This document shows, piece after piece, positions 37,615 through 48,020 of a stretch of DNA of 64,000 nt (its first letter is position 1; each line of letters opens with the position of its first letter). Both the position numbers and the translations under genes were made by a program. The stretch is from Candolleomyces eurysporus. Lineage: Eukaryota > Basidiomycota > Agaricomycetes > Agaricales > Psathyrellaceae. Where the stretch lies: positions 28,514 to 92,513 of the forward strand of contig JANBPK010000824.1 in NCBI GenBank assembly GCA_027579435.1, given 5' to 3'. The notes beneath the pieces were generated by a model. That model worked only from the letters and a program-made list of their open reading frames with translations. It was not told where the DNA came from and searched no databases.

Positions 37615-39057
37615 TTAGGCAGAGGTCTTCTCCTGGTCCTTGCTGCGGTTATGGATCCTCGTATAATATTCAGCCTCAGGTCCAGCGGGGACAGCTTCGA
37701 CGGGCCCGGGAAGCATCCCATGCTTGTTAGGGATGGCCCTCTTCCTCTCCTCTCTCAACATGTCGAGTTCGTGTGATAGGAACCCGTGTCCTGCGACGGG
37801 GCCAAAGTAGGATGTACCCGCAAGGGAGCCAATGATGCTAAAGAAAGAATGTGAGTAACGAGAAAAACTATGAAGTGAGAGATGTAGGATGGCATGAGAC
37901 TCACCAGACACCGACGAGGATAGAGAGATAGAATCGGTACTGGGAGTACCATTTGGGAGCTACCAAAGATATAATTAGATGTGCTTGCTAATTCGGTGGG
38001 AAAAGAACACTCACCCCAGCCATGGATAGTCGCTTTGGAATCCGCGTACCACAGCCCAGTGAACGCCAACCACTGGATCGCTAGAGCTTCCATAGGCTGC
38101 ATACCAAGGCTGGTCCACGCCACGAGCATCGGGGCAGTCCCCAAGGCGAGACGGGAGTATCCTTGATGTCCACCATAGGCCGCCATTTCAAAGCCCCAGT
38201 GCAAGGCCCCTATTCATTACCAAAGCGTAGAATAGTGAGCACCAAAAAAATGTCGAGTGGAACGTGAATTCGAAGACATACCCAAGAACGATAACATAAC
38301 CGCTCCGTAGGTCACTTGCAAGTTGAGAGCCTGGTCGAGGAGGGTGCTCGCTACACCTGGATCCATGGTATGGAGCAGGCCCATGGAAGCCATCCCGGCT
38401 TGTCGAGCGGTGTATACGGTCATAGCCGATGCTCCAATATACGGAATACCGCCTGATTAGACGTAGGAAGTTAGGACGCTAGGGATGGGTAGGGGATGAG
38501 CACTACGCACCTGTGAGACCCAGAACCATAATCGGCCCAGGAACCTGCGACGCTACTTTTGTCGTAATCCCAATCTACGCCAAAACATTTCGTTTATTGG
38601 TAAAATCCTCAGACGGAAATTGAAGCACAGTATAGCAACTCACGAAAGAAGCTCCAGCGGAATCTACGACCGAATCCGAGGTCATATTCGCACCAGCGAT
38701 CGTCTTCGCGAGATCTGAAGCAGAATTTCCCAACTCCTCTTTAACATTCGTCGCAGCGTGTTCCAAGGTTTGACTGCCAGGCCTCATGGACACCTGGCTC
38801 GCGACCATACGGACTTGCATTCCCTGCATCAAATGTTTCATGCCTGGGGAGCCGGAAGTCTTGGTGTTGGGCATTTGCGAGAGAAAAGAAACATGGTGAA
38901 GACGCGTGAAAGGCGTAGAAGAGAAAGGTCGTGTGAGGGGTTGATTGAAGCGTAAAGGAGCGTTGTGGTAACGTGCGGTTCTGCCAAGGAGGCCGCCCGT
39001 TGGACGAAGCATAGGACGAAGGAAGGCGCTCGACATGGTGGTGGTGGTGGTTGGCAC
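37615..39057 (-). CDS. DUF3429/TMEM69-type mitochondrial membrane protein
   Basis: The N-terminus (MPTTTTTMSSAFLRPMLRPT, or starting at the second Met, 39036) is rich in Arg, Ser and Thr without acids, a probable mitochondrial presequence. After a hydrophilic stretch and an intron (38644 to 38575) the membrane core begins: PGPIMVLGLTG-GIPYIGASA, then AVMLSFLG joined to ALHWGFEMAAYGGHQGYSRL. FLGALHWG is the DUF3429 hallmark. Further helices are APMLVAWTSLGMQPMEALAI and IIGSLAGTSYFGPVAGHGFL. The C-terminus is charged and ends at 37615. Several short introns, all GT...AG where traced. The role of the family is not established; an inner-membrane location is inferred. Confidence 0.82.
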
Positions 39058-40058
39058 TGTATTCCCTGTCCTGGAGGTTCAGTCTTTGCAAGAAGGTAGA
39101 TATTAAGGAAGAGATTCTCGAGTTTTGAGCGGCCTTGTGTGTCAGACATATATATAAAGTGGGAGTAGACTGAGTGACATCATAGGGTGTCAATGGAGCG
39201 GCAGTCTGGACTGAGGAACCACGATGATAGGAGCATCTTTGGATGAAGAATTCCACGTTCTACATATCATGGGGCCCAGTAAAACCCTGGATACGCAGGT
39301 AGGTCAAACCGCTTCGTGGCACTAGCGCTCGTCAAGCCGTGAAGCTTTGAAACCAGGACTAAGGAGTCGGCTGTCAAGCCGGAATGATGGTTCCCACGGA
39401 GTGAATCTTGGAGCTCCGACAGATCATTGACAAGCTCACGGCAAGACTAGCACTGAGCCTTACTCAACTTTACTCTCCTTCTCTCCTTCAACTCTCGGTT
39501 GATTGAACTGCCAAGGAAAAGTGATTCGGGCAAAAATTTATCTCTCTCATTTAGGAAGCTTGGGAGTTCAAATTTTTGCCTTATCGCCGTGTCCTTGATG
39601 TACTTCTCAAATCGCCTTACTCTCGTCGAGAGGCAGCTATGAATTCCTCAGAAGTCATCTATACAAACGTTTGACTGTCACAAGGAATTTTGACTTCAAA
39701 GTCGGACGAATCCAGCCACGTTCCTACGGATTGGCTTCGGAAACACTCCAAACAAGGGGTGCACAGCTTTACCGGCGTCCCACGTTTTTCCGTACACATG
39801 GCCGTCTCGTGCAGTCACCAAGCAGTCACTGCAACCTGGCCCGATTAATTTCACATTTACTCCAAACACAGCTCATATCCGTCATGGACAATTGCCGCGT
39901 GTGGACATGTCTGCGTCTGATAAAAGCTCAGGCCCTCCGATTCCTGTCTAATCTACTCCCCGATAACCCAGCTGCCCGCCTGCAGTCCGCAGGAGCAACC
40001 CCTTACATCTACATACCCCTCCATTCAGCTACTTCAGGCCGGTCCGTGAAGACAAGCG
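39058..40058. promoter_or_regulatory. 1 kb divergent promoter region
   Basis: Lies between the start of the DUF3429 gene (minus) and the start of the phosphatase gene (plus). An open frame at 39671-40087 overlaps the phosphatase start codon in another frame and has no motif; it is probably leader sequence. No specific operator sites were identified. Confidence 0.4.
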
Positions 40059-42086
40059 ATGCCTGGAATTCCATACACAAGTTCTAATTTTAACGACGAT
40101 GAATCTTCGTTGCTGTTGAACCCGAACGGCAAAGAAGCAGGAGAAGGCGTTGGGTCATATGGGATCGTTGGAACCGGTCGCCGAGAACGCACATGGGCAT
40201 CTAGAAGGACATCCAGGTATAAAGTCCCTCTAAACCTCTGTCCGATATCCAGGTTCTCATCGGCGAGCAGCCCGAACTTTCTTGTTCTGAGGCAGATTCT
40301 CTTCACGATGGCCGTCGCCGTGCTCGTCTTTGTCTTCGTCCTCACCTCTTACACGCGCTTGTATGTCGCCGGAACATTTGCATCAACTATCAAAAACCGC
40401 CAGGTCGAGATTCCAGTACCGGTTTCATTGCAAAACTTGTGGGGTGCCTACACGCCTTATTTTCATGCTGAGCATTATAAGCCTCCGCCCCACAATTGCA
40501 AGATCAATCAGGTATGTTACGTCGTTATGCAACATTCCGGGCGTCACAATTCTAACCGCTGCGCTTTCTCGGCATCAACACCGTTCAGGTCAACATCGTA
40601 CGTCGATCTCCGCGTGCCTTGATTGAACACGCTTGCTAACTGCGGTTTCGCGGCCACGCTGTGAACGCGTGCATTTTTCAGATTCAGCGCCATGGAGCCC
40701 GTTTCCCCACCTCAGGTGCTACGACGAGGATACTCTCGGCGGTCAAAAAGCTGCAGTCTGTTCCTCAGACGACGCTAGACCAGCAATTGTTGTTCCTAAA
40801 GGATTATCAGTACACGCTTGGAGTAGCTGATCTGGTTCCCTTTGGTGCTTACCAGTGAGTTATTGGAGAATTCCGTCTGTCACCATTGTTCTCATCTTCG
40901 GAAAGGTCGGCAGAGTCTGGGGCAGCTGTCTTCGAACGCTATCGAAAGCTCGTTTCGAAGGGAAACATTCCGTTCGTGAGGGCATCAGGATCAACTCGTG
41001 TCATCGATTCAGCAACGAACTGGACAGCAGGTGCGAATTCTCCAGCCTTGAGGTGCGAGTCGACGCTAATGTTTTCATCTAGGGTTTGCGGAAGCAAGCA
41101 GCAATGCCTATCAACCAAAACTGACTGTAATCCTCAACGAAAGTGTGAGTGTCCCTTTCCAACTTTCCAGGGCCGCTGCTTAGTACCGGTAATCCCAGTT
41201 GAATGATACCCTGGAAGATGCCATGTGCCCCAACGTCGGTGAACCCGACGAGCAAACGGATATCTGGGCGAACATTTTCACGCCGCCCATCATTGACCGC
41301 CTCAACTCCTGGGCCCCCGGCGCAAACCTCGTACCCACCGACGTAATTTCGCTGATATCGCTGTGCGCCTTTGAGAGTGTCGCGTTGGAAAAGCTGAGCC
41401 CTTGGTGCTCCCTGTTCACCCACCAAGAGTTCGAACAGTTTGGATATTGGAGTGACCTTGAAAAGTATTACAACAGGGGGTAAGTTTTCACTGTCATCTC
41501 TCTCCAAGGCTTCCGGCCCTCACCATTCATCTATAGATACGGCCAACCCCTCGGCCCTGTCCAAGGCGTAGGCTACATCAATGAACTCCTTGCCCGCCTC
41601 ACAGGTCTCCCTGTCCGCGATAACACCCAAACCAACCACACGCTCACGTCTTCCCCGATAACCTTCCCTCTCGATAGAACCATCTACGCCGATTTCTCTC
41701 ATGACAACTTGATGATCGCGATGTACTCCGCTATGGGCTTGTTTAAACAAGCTTCAGGGCACCTGGATCCGAGAAAGCCCAACGCCGAGAGGACGTGGGT
41801 GGCAAGTCTGCTGACGCCGTTTAGTGCGAGGATGGTGGTCGAGAGGATGACATGCCGCGGTTTGCCCAAGAGACTCGACGATGCGACCGATGTCGAATCG
41901 TCCGAAACCTCTTCACGGTTCATCAAGAAAGACACTTTCGTACGGGTTCTTGTGAATAATGCAGTCCAACCCCTAGAGTTCTGTGGTGGAAACCAACATG
42001 GGCTTTGCACCCTGGCCGCCTTTGTCGAAAGTCAAGCGTATGCTAGAAACGATGGGAATGGAGATTTCGAGAAGTGTTACGAATGA
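40059..42086 (+). CDS. Membrane-anchored histidine acid phosphatase (phytase-like)
   Basis: Histidine phosphatase clade 2 enzyme; the family hydrolyses phytate or other phosphomonoesters. Exon 1 (40059-40511) encodes a short cytoplasmic tail and one helix near residues 78-98 (FTMAVAVLVFVFVLTSYT), giving a type II membrane topology instead of a cleaved signal. A 9-nt exon (40589-40597) encodes VNI and joins NQ to IQRHGARFPT, the catalytic motif with the nucleophilic His. Later exons carry SAESGAAVFERYRKLVSKGN, the substrate-pocket region, and DRTIYADFSHDN with the catalytic HD pair. Cysteines are spaced as in phytases. Stop at 42086. Splices traced: 40512/40588, 40598/40681, 40855/40905 and 41031/41082, all in frame. 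Substrate cannot be read from sequence alone. Confidence 0.88.
40589..40597 (+). other. 9-nt coding micro-exon of the phosphatase gene
   Basis: Sequence GTCAACATC between an acceptor '...gttcag' and a donor 'gtacgt'. It supplies Val-Asn-Ile directly before IQRHGARFP. Without it the two neighbouring exons still join in frame but lack three residues that the family conserves before the catalytic motif. Confidence 0.8.
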
Positions 42087-42357
42087 AGGTCTGTAATTTT
42101 ATGATTGCCACGGATGACTGCACGACACGACGCGCCATGACATCAAGAGAGTTGTTGTATTGTATCGTTAACTTATTCGATAACCTGTATATCACTGACT
42201 GTATCTTATCGGTATCCATGGTCATAGATTACCGTTATGCCTCCTAGTACATTAATGATACACGAGCTATGCATATCATGCTGATTCCCAAACATCCAAC
42301 CAATATCCGACCCCTCGACAACAATGCCTGCCCTAGTTGCCACCAGGACGCCGAAAG

Positions 42358-42950
42358 CTACGAGAGCAAGCCCCTCAAAACTGCATCATCCAAGAATGTC
42401 CTGTTCCTCCTCCTCAGATCCCTCAGAAATTCATCATCGTCCATCTCATCGCCAAAGCCGAACAAAGGCAATCCAGGCATCACCAGGAACGACGACCCCG
42501 CCTGGGGCCTCTCCCCAACTGCACCGTTCCCTCCGAGCCCGCTCCCAGCCGCAATCGCAATCATCGACACATTGTTCATCGTATGATGAAAAGGCGGAGG
42601 AGACAACCCAAGCCTCCTCGCAGCTTCCGTACTAGCTTCGTCCAAAACTTGCATCGTCCTTCGAATATCCTCGAGCGCTTCTTGGAGCTGCTGATCGATT
42701 TGGGCCGCGACTTCGGCCGGGACCTGTACGGCGATTGGCGGGCCTTGCGGGCCTCCCGGGCCTGTGACGCCGTTTAGTGAATGCATACTCGACCTCGTGT
42801 CTGCACCGAACTGGTCAAGGGGTATGACGATGGTAGGGACCAATGGCAGGGAGCTGATATCGACAGTCGGGGCCTGGAAATAGCGTAATCATATTAGTGG
42901 CAATGGTCAGAAAGATCAAGGAAAGTATGCACTGGTCGCCTAGAATCCAT
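42358..42950 (-). CDS. Hypothetical Agaricomycete protein with 18-nt first coding exon
   Basis: The first exon (42933-42950) encodes MDSRRP. A 59-nt intron (GT at 42932, AG at 42874) then joins in frame to APTVDISSLPLVPTIVIPLD. The second exon runs to a stop at 42358. The protein is 178 residues: a hydrophobic N-terminal patch, a Gly/Pro linker (NGVTGPGGPQGPP), a helical heptad stretch AAQIDQQLQEALEDIRRTMQ, and an acidic C-terminal helix (DEMDDDEFLRDLRRRNR). No known domain. The opposite strand is also open in several frames, but only this strand has a clean start, intron and stop. Confidence 0.55.
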
Positions 42951-43557
42951 CCTAGAGCAGGTTAGCCTATCCGAATAGACCGTCTTTACGGAGGAGTATT
43001 TCACAGTTGGGGTGGGGAGCGTCGATTATCGTTGAGGGCCCGCGCAGATGATAACCGTAGGAGTGAAGCAGGAACTTGAAACTTCCAGTCAATAGTCTCC
43101 TTGAAATAGGGAAGCGACAAAGGGCAGACTCTTTGGAGAGGTGTATGAAAGAAATGCGACAAAGAACTAAAGGGTTGCAAGGCAAGCTCGTGAAGAGTTA
43201 TGAATCATTTCATCAAAGACGACGACGCCTCGAATTCGAAAGGAAACCGGCAGTCGCGACGGAATTGGTTCAGGAGAGTCAAAACAACAGGGAAGAGTGA
43301 AATGTTGATCTCTGTATATTCTAATGGCTATAATGGGCGTATGGTAGCATGCAGAGTAATTGCGGAGTAAGATGAGAACATAAACATAATCGCAAAAGCT
43401 TGATGATACAAAGGGCGGCAATCGTGAAAATGCCGGGGAGAAGATCGAATGGCACGAGTGATGGAAAGATGAAATGGTCTCGAGGACATAGAGGGAATAG
43501 CAAAGGGAGTCGCATGAGAGGCCAGAAAATGGGAAGGATGAACGCATTTAGTCCCTC
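42951..43557. other. Intergenic, nothing recognised
   Basis: Overlapping open frames on both strands without motifs; probably low-complexity flank and 3' untranslated DNA of the terpene synthase gene. Confidence 0.4.
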
Positions 43558-45301
43558 TCACCTACTCAAAGAGAGAGCCGGATGTGGGGAGCGCCAGAGC
43601 AGATAATTGAAGAACGCGTTCAACAAATGAATGAGGAACGCATTTATGAGCAAGACGAGACCGAGTGAGTTCTTGTCTTTTGTAAGATTCGGGATAGGTG
43701 TTGAAAGGTCGACCCCGACAGGAACGACCTCCTTCGTCTGCTGAAGAGGTGCTGGGAGGGGATCCGACGGAACATCCTTTGTCCGGGACGCAACAGGGAG
43801 AAGCTCGACCACTCGATGTTTCTTCACCTCTAGACCCTTCTCACCGAAATATCGGTGAGTCTGGAAGCTCCAATGAAGCGACCTGAAACAACACATTGTG
43901 TCAGACTCAAAGTTGTCCGCAAAAGACATCAGTAGACGTACCCCACAATCCAGTCCTGCAACCCTTGAACATATCTCTCCACCATATCATCGATTTCCGG
44001 ACCCCATGATGGTAGCTTGCTTTTACCCTCGCAAAACGCGTCAATCGTCTGAGAGCACAACTCTCCAACATAGTCGACGGCGCTCTGAAGCGTATGCCCA
44101 TGATAGCCCATCAGGATAACGATCATATTGTGGGTATCACCTCGGGATTGTTCGACGTTGTATGAAAAGATATCCTGGAAGAGACGGAGATGAAGAGGCG
44201 GTGGGTCAGTCAATCAGCCGATTACTGTTGGACACGGAATGAACGGAGAACAGTAGGATGAAAAAAAACATACGTTGGACCACGTCACCAAATCATTCGT
44301 ACTCTGATTGAGAGCGACAATGACAGGATGCTCGACCACGAAATCTGGCAGGTCAATGTCAAGGGCATACCTAAACGGAAACGTCGATCAATGAAGTGGG
44401 TGATGACGACGAATGATACTAACTCGATAAGTGCCCAACACGGTTTGCAGCCTAATTTAAAGCGAAGAACGATGAAATGAAAGAGTTAGCCACTCTAAGC
44501 GATTGAACGGAAGCGAGTAGCTATTTACCTGAAGTATCCCTCCTAACATCGATGTACGACTCGAGGTCAGGTATCACGCCCTCATCACGGGCACGTGTTT
44601 GGATATTGACAGCCTCAAAGAAAAGCCCTAGAGTTTCCTTGAAGCGCGCTTGAGCTCCAGGTCCGCAGTCGGGTATGCAACGTGCCCAGAAGCTGTGTCA
44701 ATGCACACACAAGGCACAAAGATGATGAACGCGTCATAAAAATGGAAGGAATAGTCACGTATGTAAGTATCTTCGGAGAAATAGTGGGTGCAGAAACCAC
44801 GACGTACTCTCGAGCAAGCTTTCCGGGGTTTAGCTCTTCCGGACGTTGATCTTTGGTAGGCATGTACCGCTCTGGGAGCCAAAGAGCGTTCATCACGACA
44901 TCCGCTAGAACGTCTGTCTCGCGCGTCATCATCCCATCGCTGATGTTGTCACTGTAAGTAACCCAATGTCATGAAGCGATGAGTATATCAGCTAAATGTC
45001 ATCCAAAGTTTTGACTCACAGGTGGAAGAGGTAATTCATGAAATCCGAGACGACGCGCNAAACGCTCGGGCGAGGCGGTATGGTAGCAGTGAGCCGTCAG
45101 TTCCCCAGCTTGAAGACCCCGCAAAGCGCGTCGTTGCTTGGCATTGAGGTCTGGGCAACTGGTATCGAGCCAGTTGACTGACTGCCTCGCAATCTCATCA
45201 CCATTAGGATGATAGGATAGCTTGAACTTGCAATGAGACACGAGGTCAGGAAGGATGAACGAGGTTGGTTTCTCGTCAACAGAGGAGAGGGGGTGTGCCA
45301 T
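43558..45301 (-). CDS. Sesquiterpene synthase (class I terpene cyclase) with hydrophobic C-terminal tail
   Basis: Cyclises farnesyl diphosphate; the exact product is unknown. Exon 1 starts MAHPLSSVDEKPTSFILPDL. At 45059 an N breaks the frame; ignoring that one character restores SPERLRVVSDFMNYLFHL, which joins in frame to the aspartate-rich motif DNISD (residues 95-99). The NSE metal-binding motif NDIFSYNVEQ has N238, S242 and E246. The C-terminal RY pair lies in SLHWSFQTHRYFG (326-327). I count 423 residues and six introns. Beyond the normal cyclase fold the protein continues about 80 residues, with a Pro-rich linker and a hydrophobic segment near 388-411 (LGLVLLINAFLIHLLNAFF), suggesting a membrane tail anchor. 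No P450 or other tailoring gene is adjacent in this window. Confidence 0.88.
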
Positions 45302-48020
45302 CGTGGAAAAGGATAGTCTCGTGGCTGATATAAAAGGATGAGGGCAGAGAAGATGGCAGCGGTGGCCGGAGGAATGAGGCTGATGAGTCCCCTTGCGAGA
45401 ACCAATCTCCTGACAGAAGAAGCCCTGAAACGAGGCTTGGAGTGAGGGAGGGGTTGGGAACTTGGACTGTCTTTGACAAGAAAACAGCGGCTTCTTTTAA
45501 AGTATCATCGGCACCGTATATTCTCTCCTAAAATGAGTCCTTTTTGTTTTGCAATGCAGATGGTTGTGATTCGGCGTCCATCGACAAATCGGGATAGGTC
45601 CCAGTAGTAGCGCGAGGTTACGGCTTTCTTCATCTTTTTCAAAACCATTAAATCTCTTTCTATCAGACAAATCAAACAAGGTGAGCGAACTCAAGGCCAA
45701 AGTACCGAAGAAGCGGTGAACTTACGGCGTTTGAGGCTGAAGACTTCCCTGCCAATCCAGGCGGGAAGATAGCAGCAGCACTATTGCCACCGTGTCACGG
45801 TCCAGGTCGTACCCAGGTCAAATGAATTCGGAAGATCAAACATAGACGCAAAGGGTCGTGGCCGACGATTGGGGAGTCGGAAAGACAAAAAAGACGGGTT
45901 CCTTCCCATCGTTCTGGGAAGCTAACCGCGCATTTGGAGTATTACGCCGTAACACAATCATAAAGATAATAGCAGCTAAATCACGGTGGGAGCTGCCCTG
46001 ATCTGTCATTGCTTGATCATGAGGGAGGGAATCCGTATGCCTGGCACATGGCCTGAGTGGCGTACAGCGACTCCCCTGGGATACGAGGTTTGTCCGTGCC
46101 CAGTCAAGCAGGTAGACGCTCGCGTACTTGGTGCTTTCTTTCTATTTGGCTGGCCAGATTATAGCGGGATCGTCATGCTTCCAGTTGCAGCCTGAGTAAT
46201 CAAGTGTCCATCCTAGGATTAGCTGGCAGTACAATAAGCTTCAAGTAATTCATTACCGCGTCATGGCCGAATGAAAGAGATCTCGCCCTGGCGATGTTCA
46301 TATTGCTGTTCTAATCACATAGACTTGTACTTTCTTGGATGAAACGTTTCTGTGGATGAGATCATGGTGGTTGAGATCAGAGAGCGAAAGCAGCGTCGTC
46401 CCGCTGATGGCCACGAGAAATGCCACGCCCACCAGCGCCCTCAGTATTGCCGGCGAATTTAAAGAATGAATATACAGATAACAAGGTATTGATAAAAATT
46501 TTGCGGAGCTCTGCTTTTTGTTCACTTTTGAAGCAAAGCTAGACCGAATTTGTCCCTCCTACGTTGATTCTTATTGTTCAGTGGTTGAGCTTGGGCTGAA
46601 CCCGAAAGACGCTCTTGTTTGTCCAAGCTCCACAAATAAATATAAATCAAACGGGAGTCTCCCGTCGTCAGAATTGAATGGGACCCTCGCTTGCATAGGA
46701 CACGGCAAAATCTGGTCTATCTAAGCTGTAAAAAGCTGTAAATGAGTAGCCCGCCATTTTCGCTGTTTCTGCGACATTGCTGTCACATCTATTTTGCGAT
46801 ATCTCATTCTGAGATACACTCTCAATACAATGAATACGAAACAGTGGTATCTAACAACTCGTCGACATAACCTGTCTAGATCTCGTCTAAGAGTGATCCC
46901 GTGGAAGACAGCGAGCATGCAGACAGGTGGAGGTATCCTGGGGGCGTCCTCCTGCGTCATGCAAATCCCAACACAATCATTCCGCGACAGCTTTTTTGTT
47001 TGAGCTTATTCCTTTGGAGCTCTTAGACAGCGTATAACATATATCACAAGGTGTGCGATTGAGACTCCGAAAGAAGGGTGCTTGGGGTTAGTGTCGTGAC
47101 GGCAGCTCCGAGACGGACAGCAATTGAGGGTAAGGCGTACATAGAAGCAAGAGTGCCAGCGTTAGTGGACAGGACTCCTCTTCTCTTCTCTTCCGAGGAT
47201 AGCTAACGCAGATATTGGCGAAAGCATAGGAGATGGACTCGAACATATCCACGCAAGTGCTCAGACTACTGCACGTATGCCTGACTCAAGCTTTTAGTAA
47301 GGCGAACAGACAACTAAGCTTCCGTCAGAGTAGGTTTGGTTAATTTGACTGGTGTGGTGTAACGTACTTTGGAATGGTTTTTGCCAGACTGACCGTAGTC
47401 TGACACAGGAACGCTGTCGGACGCGTCTAGACCCCAACAAGAAAAATGAGGCTGGCTCATCCAATCCTCCGGTTCAGATCTATGGAGGTGTGGAATCCAT
47501 TGAACTTGAAGAGGACATTCAGCTGGCTGCTAGAGTACTGACGAATAGGGTTTTCCATCTTAAAGATCAATGAATTTCGTCAATGCTTGCCAGGAATCGG
47601 GTGGGCCGTTAATCTCGCAAGTTGATTTGAAAGCCAGAACTATCCCAGCCACGAGGTAGATGAAACCACGAAACATCATTGAAACCATGAGCCTCGAGAT
47701 GAGCGCACTACCGTCCCGGGAGCGTCAAACTTGGTGAAAGTGCGTTCTTTCGTCTCTAGAACGATCAAGAATTTTATGGTATCAANTCTACCACCCCAGC
47801 ATACAATAATCGTCCTAGACATACAGGTTCCCTGCAAAGGCAAGTGACGAGGAAAATACTGGAACATCGTGGAAGGAGAGCAAGAGTATGCCAAATATTT
47901 TGATGTGATCACGCACAAATTTGAGCGCCTCGTCATCGACAGCAATTCAAACTCTAATCTTTCTCTAATCCATCGACTATCTTCCTCTCATCTCCCCTTT
48001 CCATCCCATTAGATTCTAGC
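45302..48020. other. 2.7 kb intergenic region, no supported gene
   Basis: Lies between two divergent genes. Small open frames (46298-46525 minus, 47352-47573 plus, 47676-47945 minus) lack motifs, splice partners and context. The first few hundred nt should hold the terpene synthase promoter and the last few hundred the AHA1 promoter. No RNA gene or repeat family seen. Confidence 0.45.

Noticed and set aside
39671..40087. 138-codon plus-strand open frame overlapping the phosphatase start
   Set aside because: It overlaps a well-supported start codon in another frame; no domain; most likely leader sequence.
42269..42777. Several plus-strand open frames opposite the orphan gene
   Set aside because: They are antisense shadows; only the minus strand offers ATG, a consensus intron and a stop in a coherent model.
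46298..46525. 75-codon minus-strand frame with a hydrophobic stretch
   Set aside because: Too short and isolated, without splice partners; a chance helix is likely.
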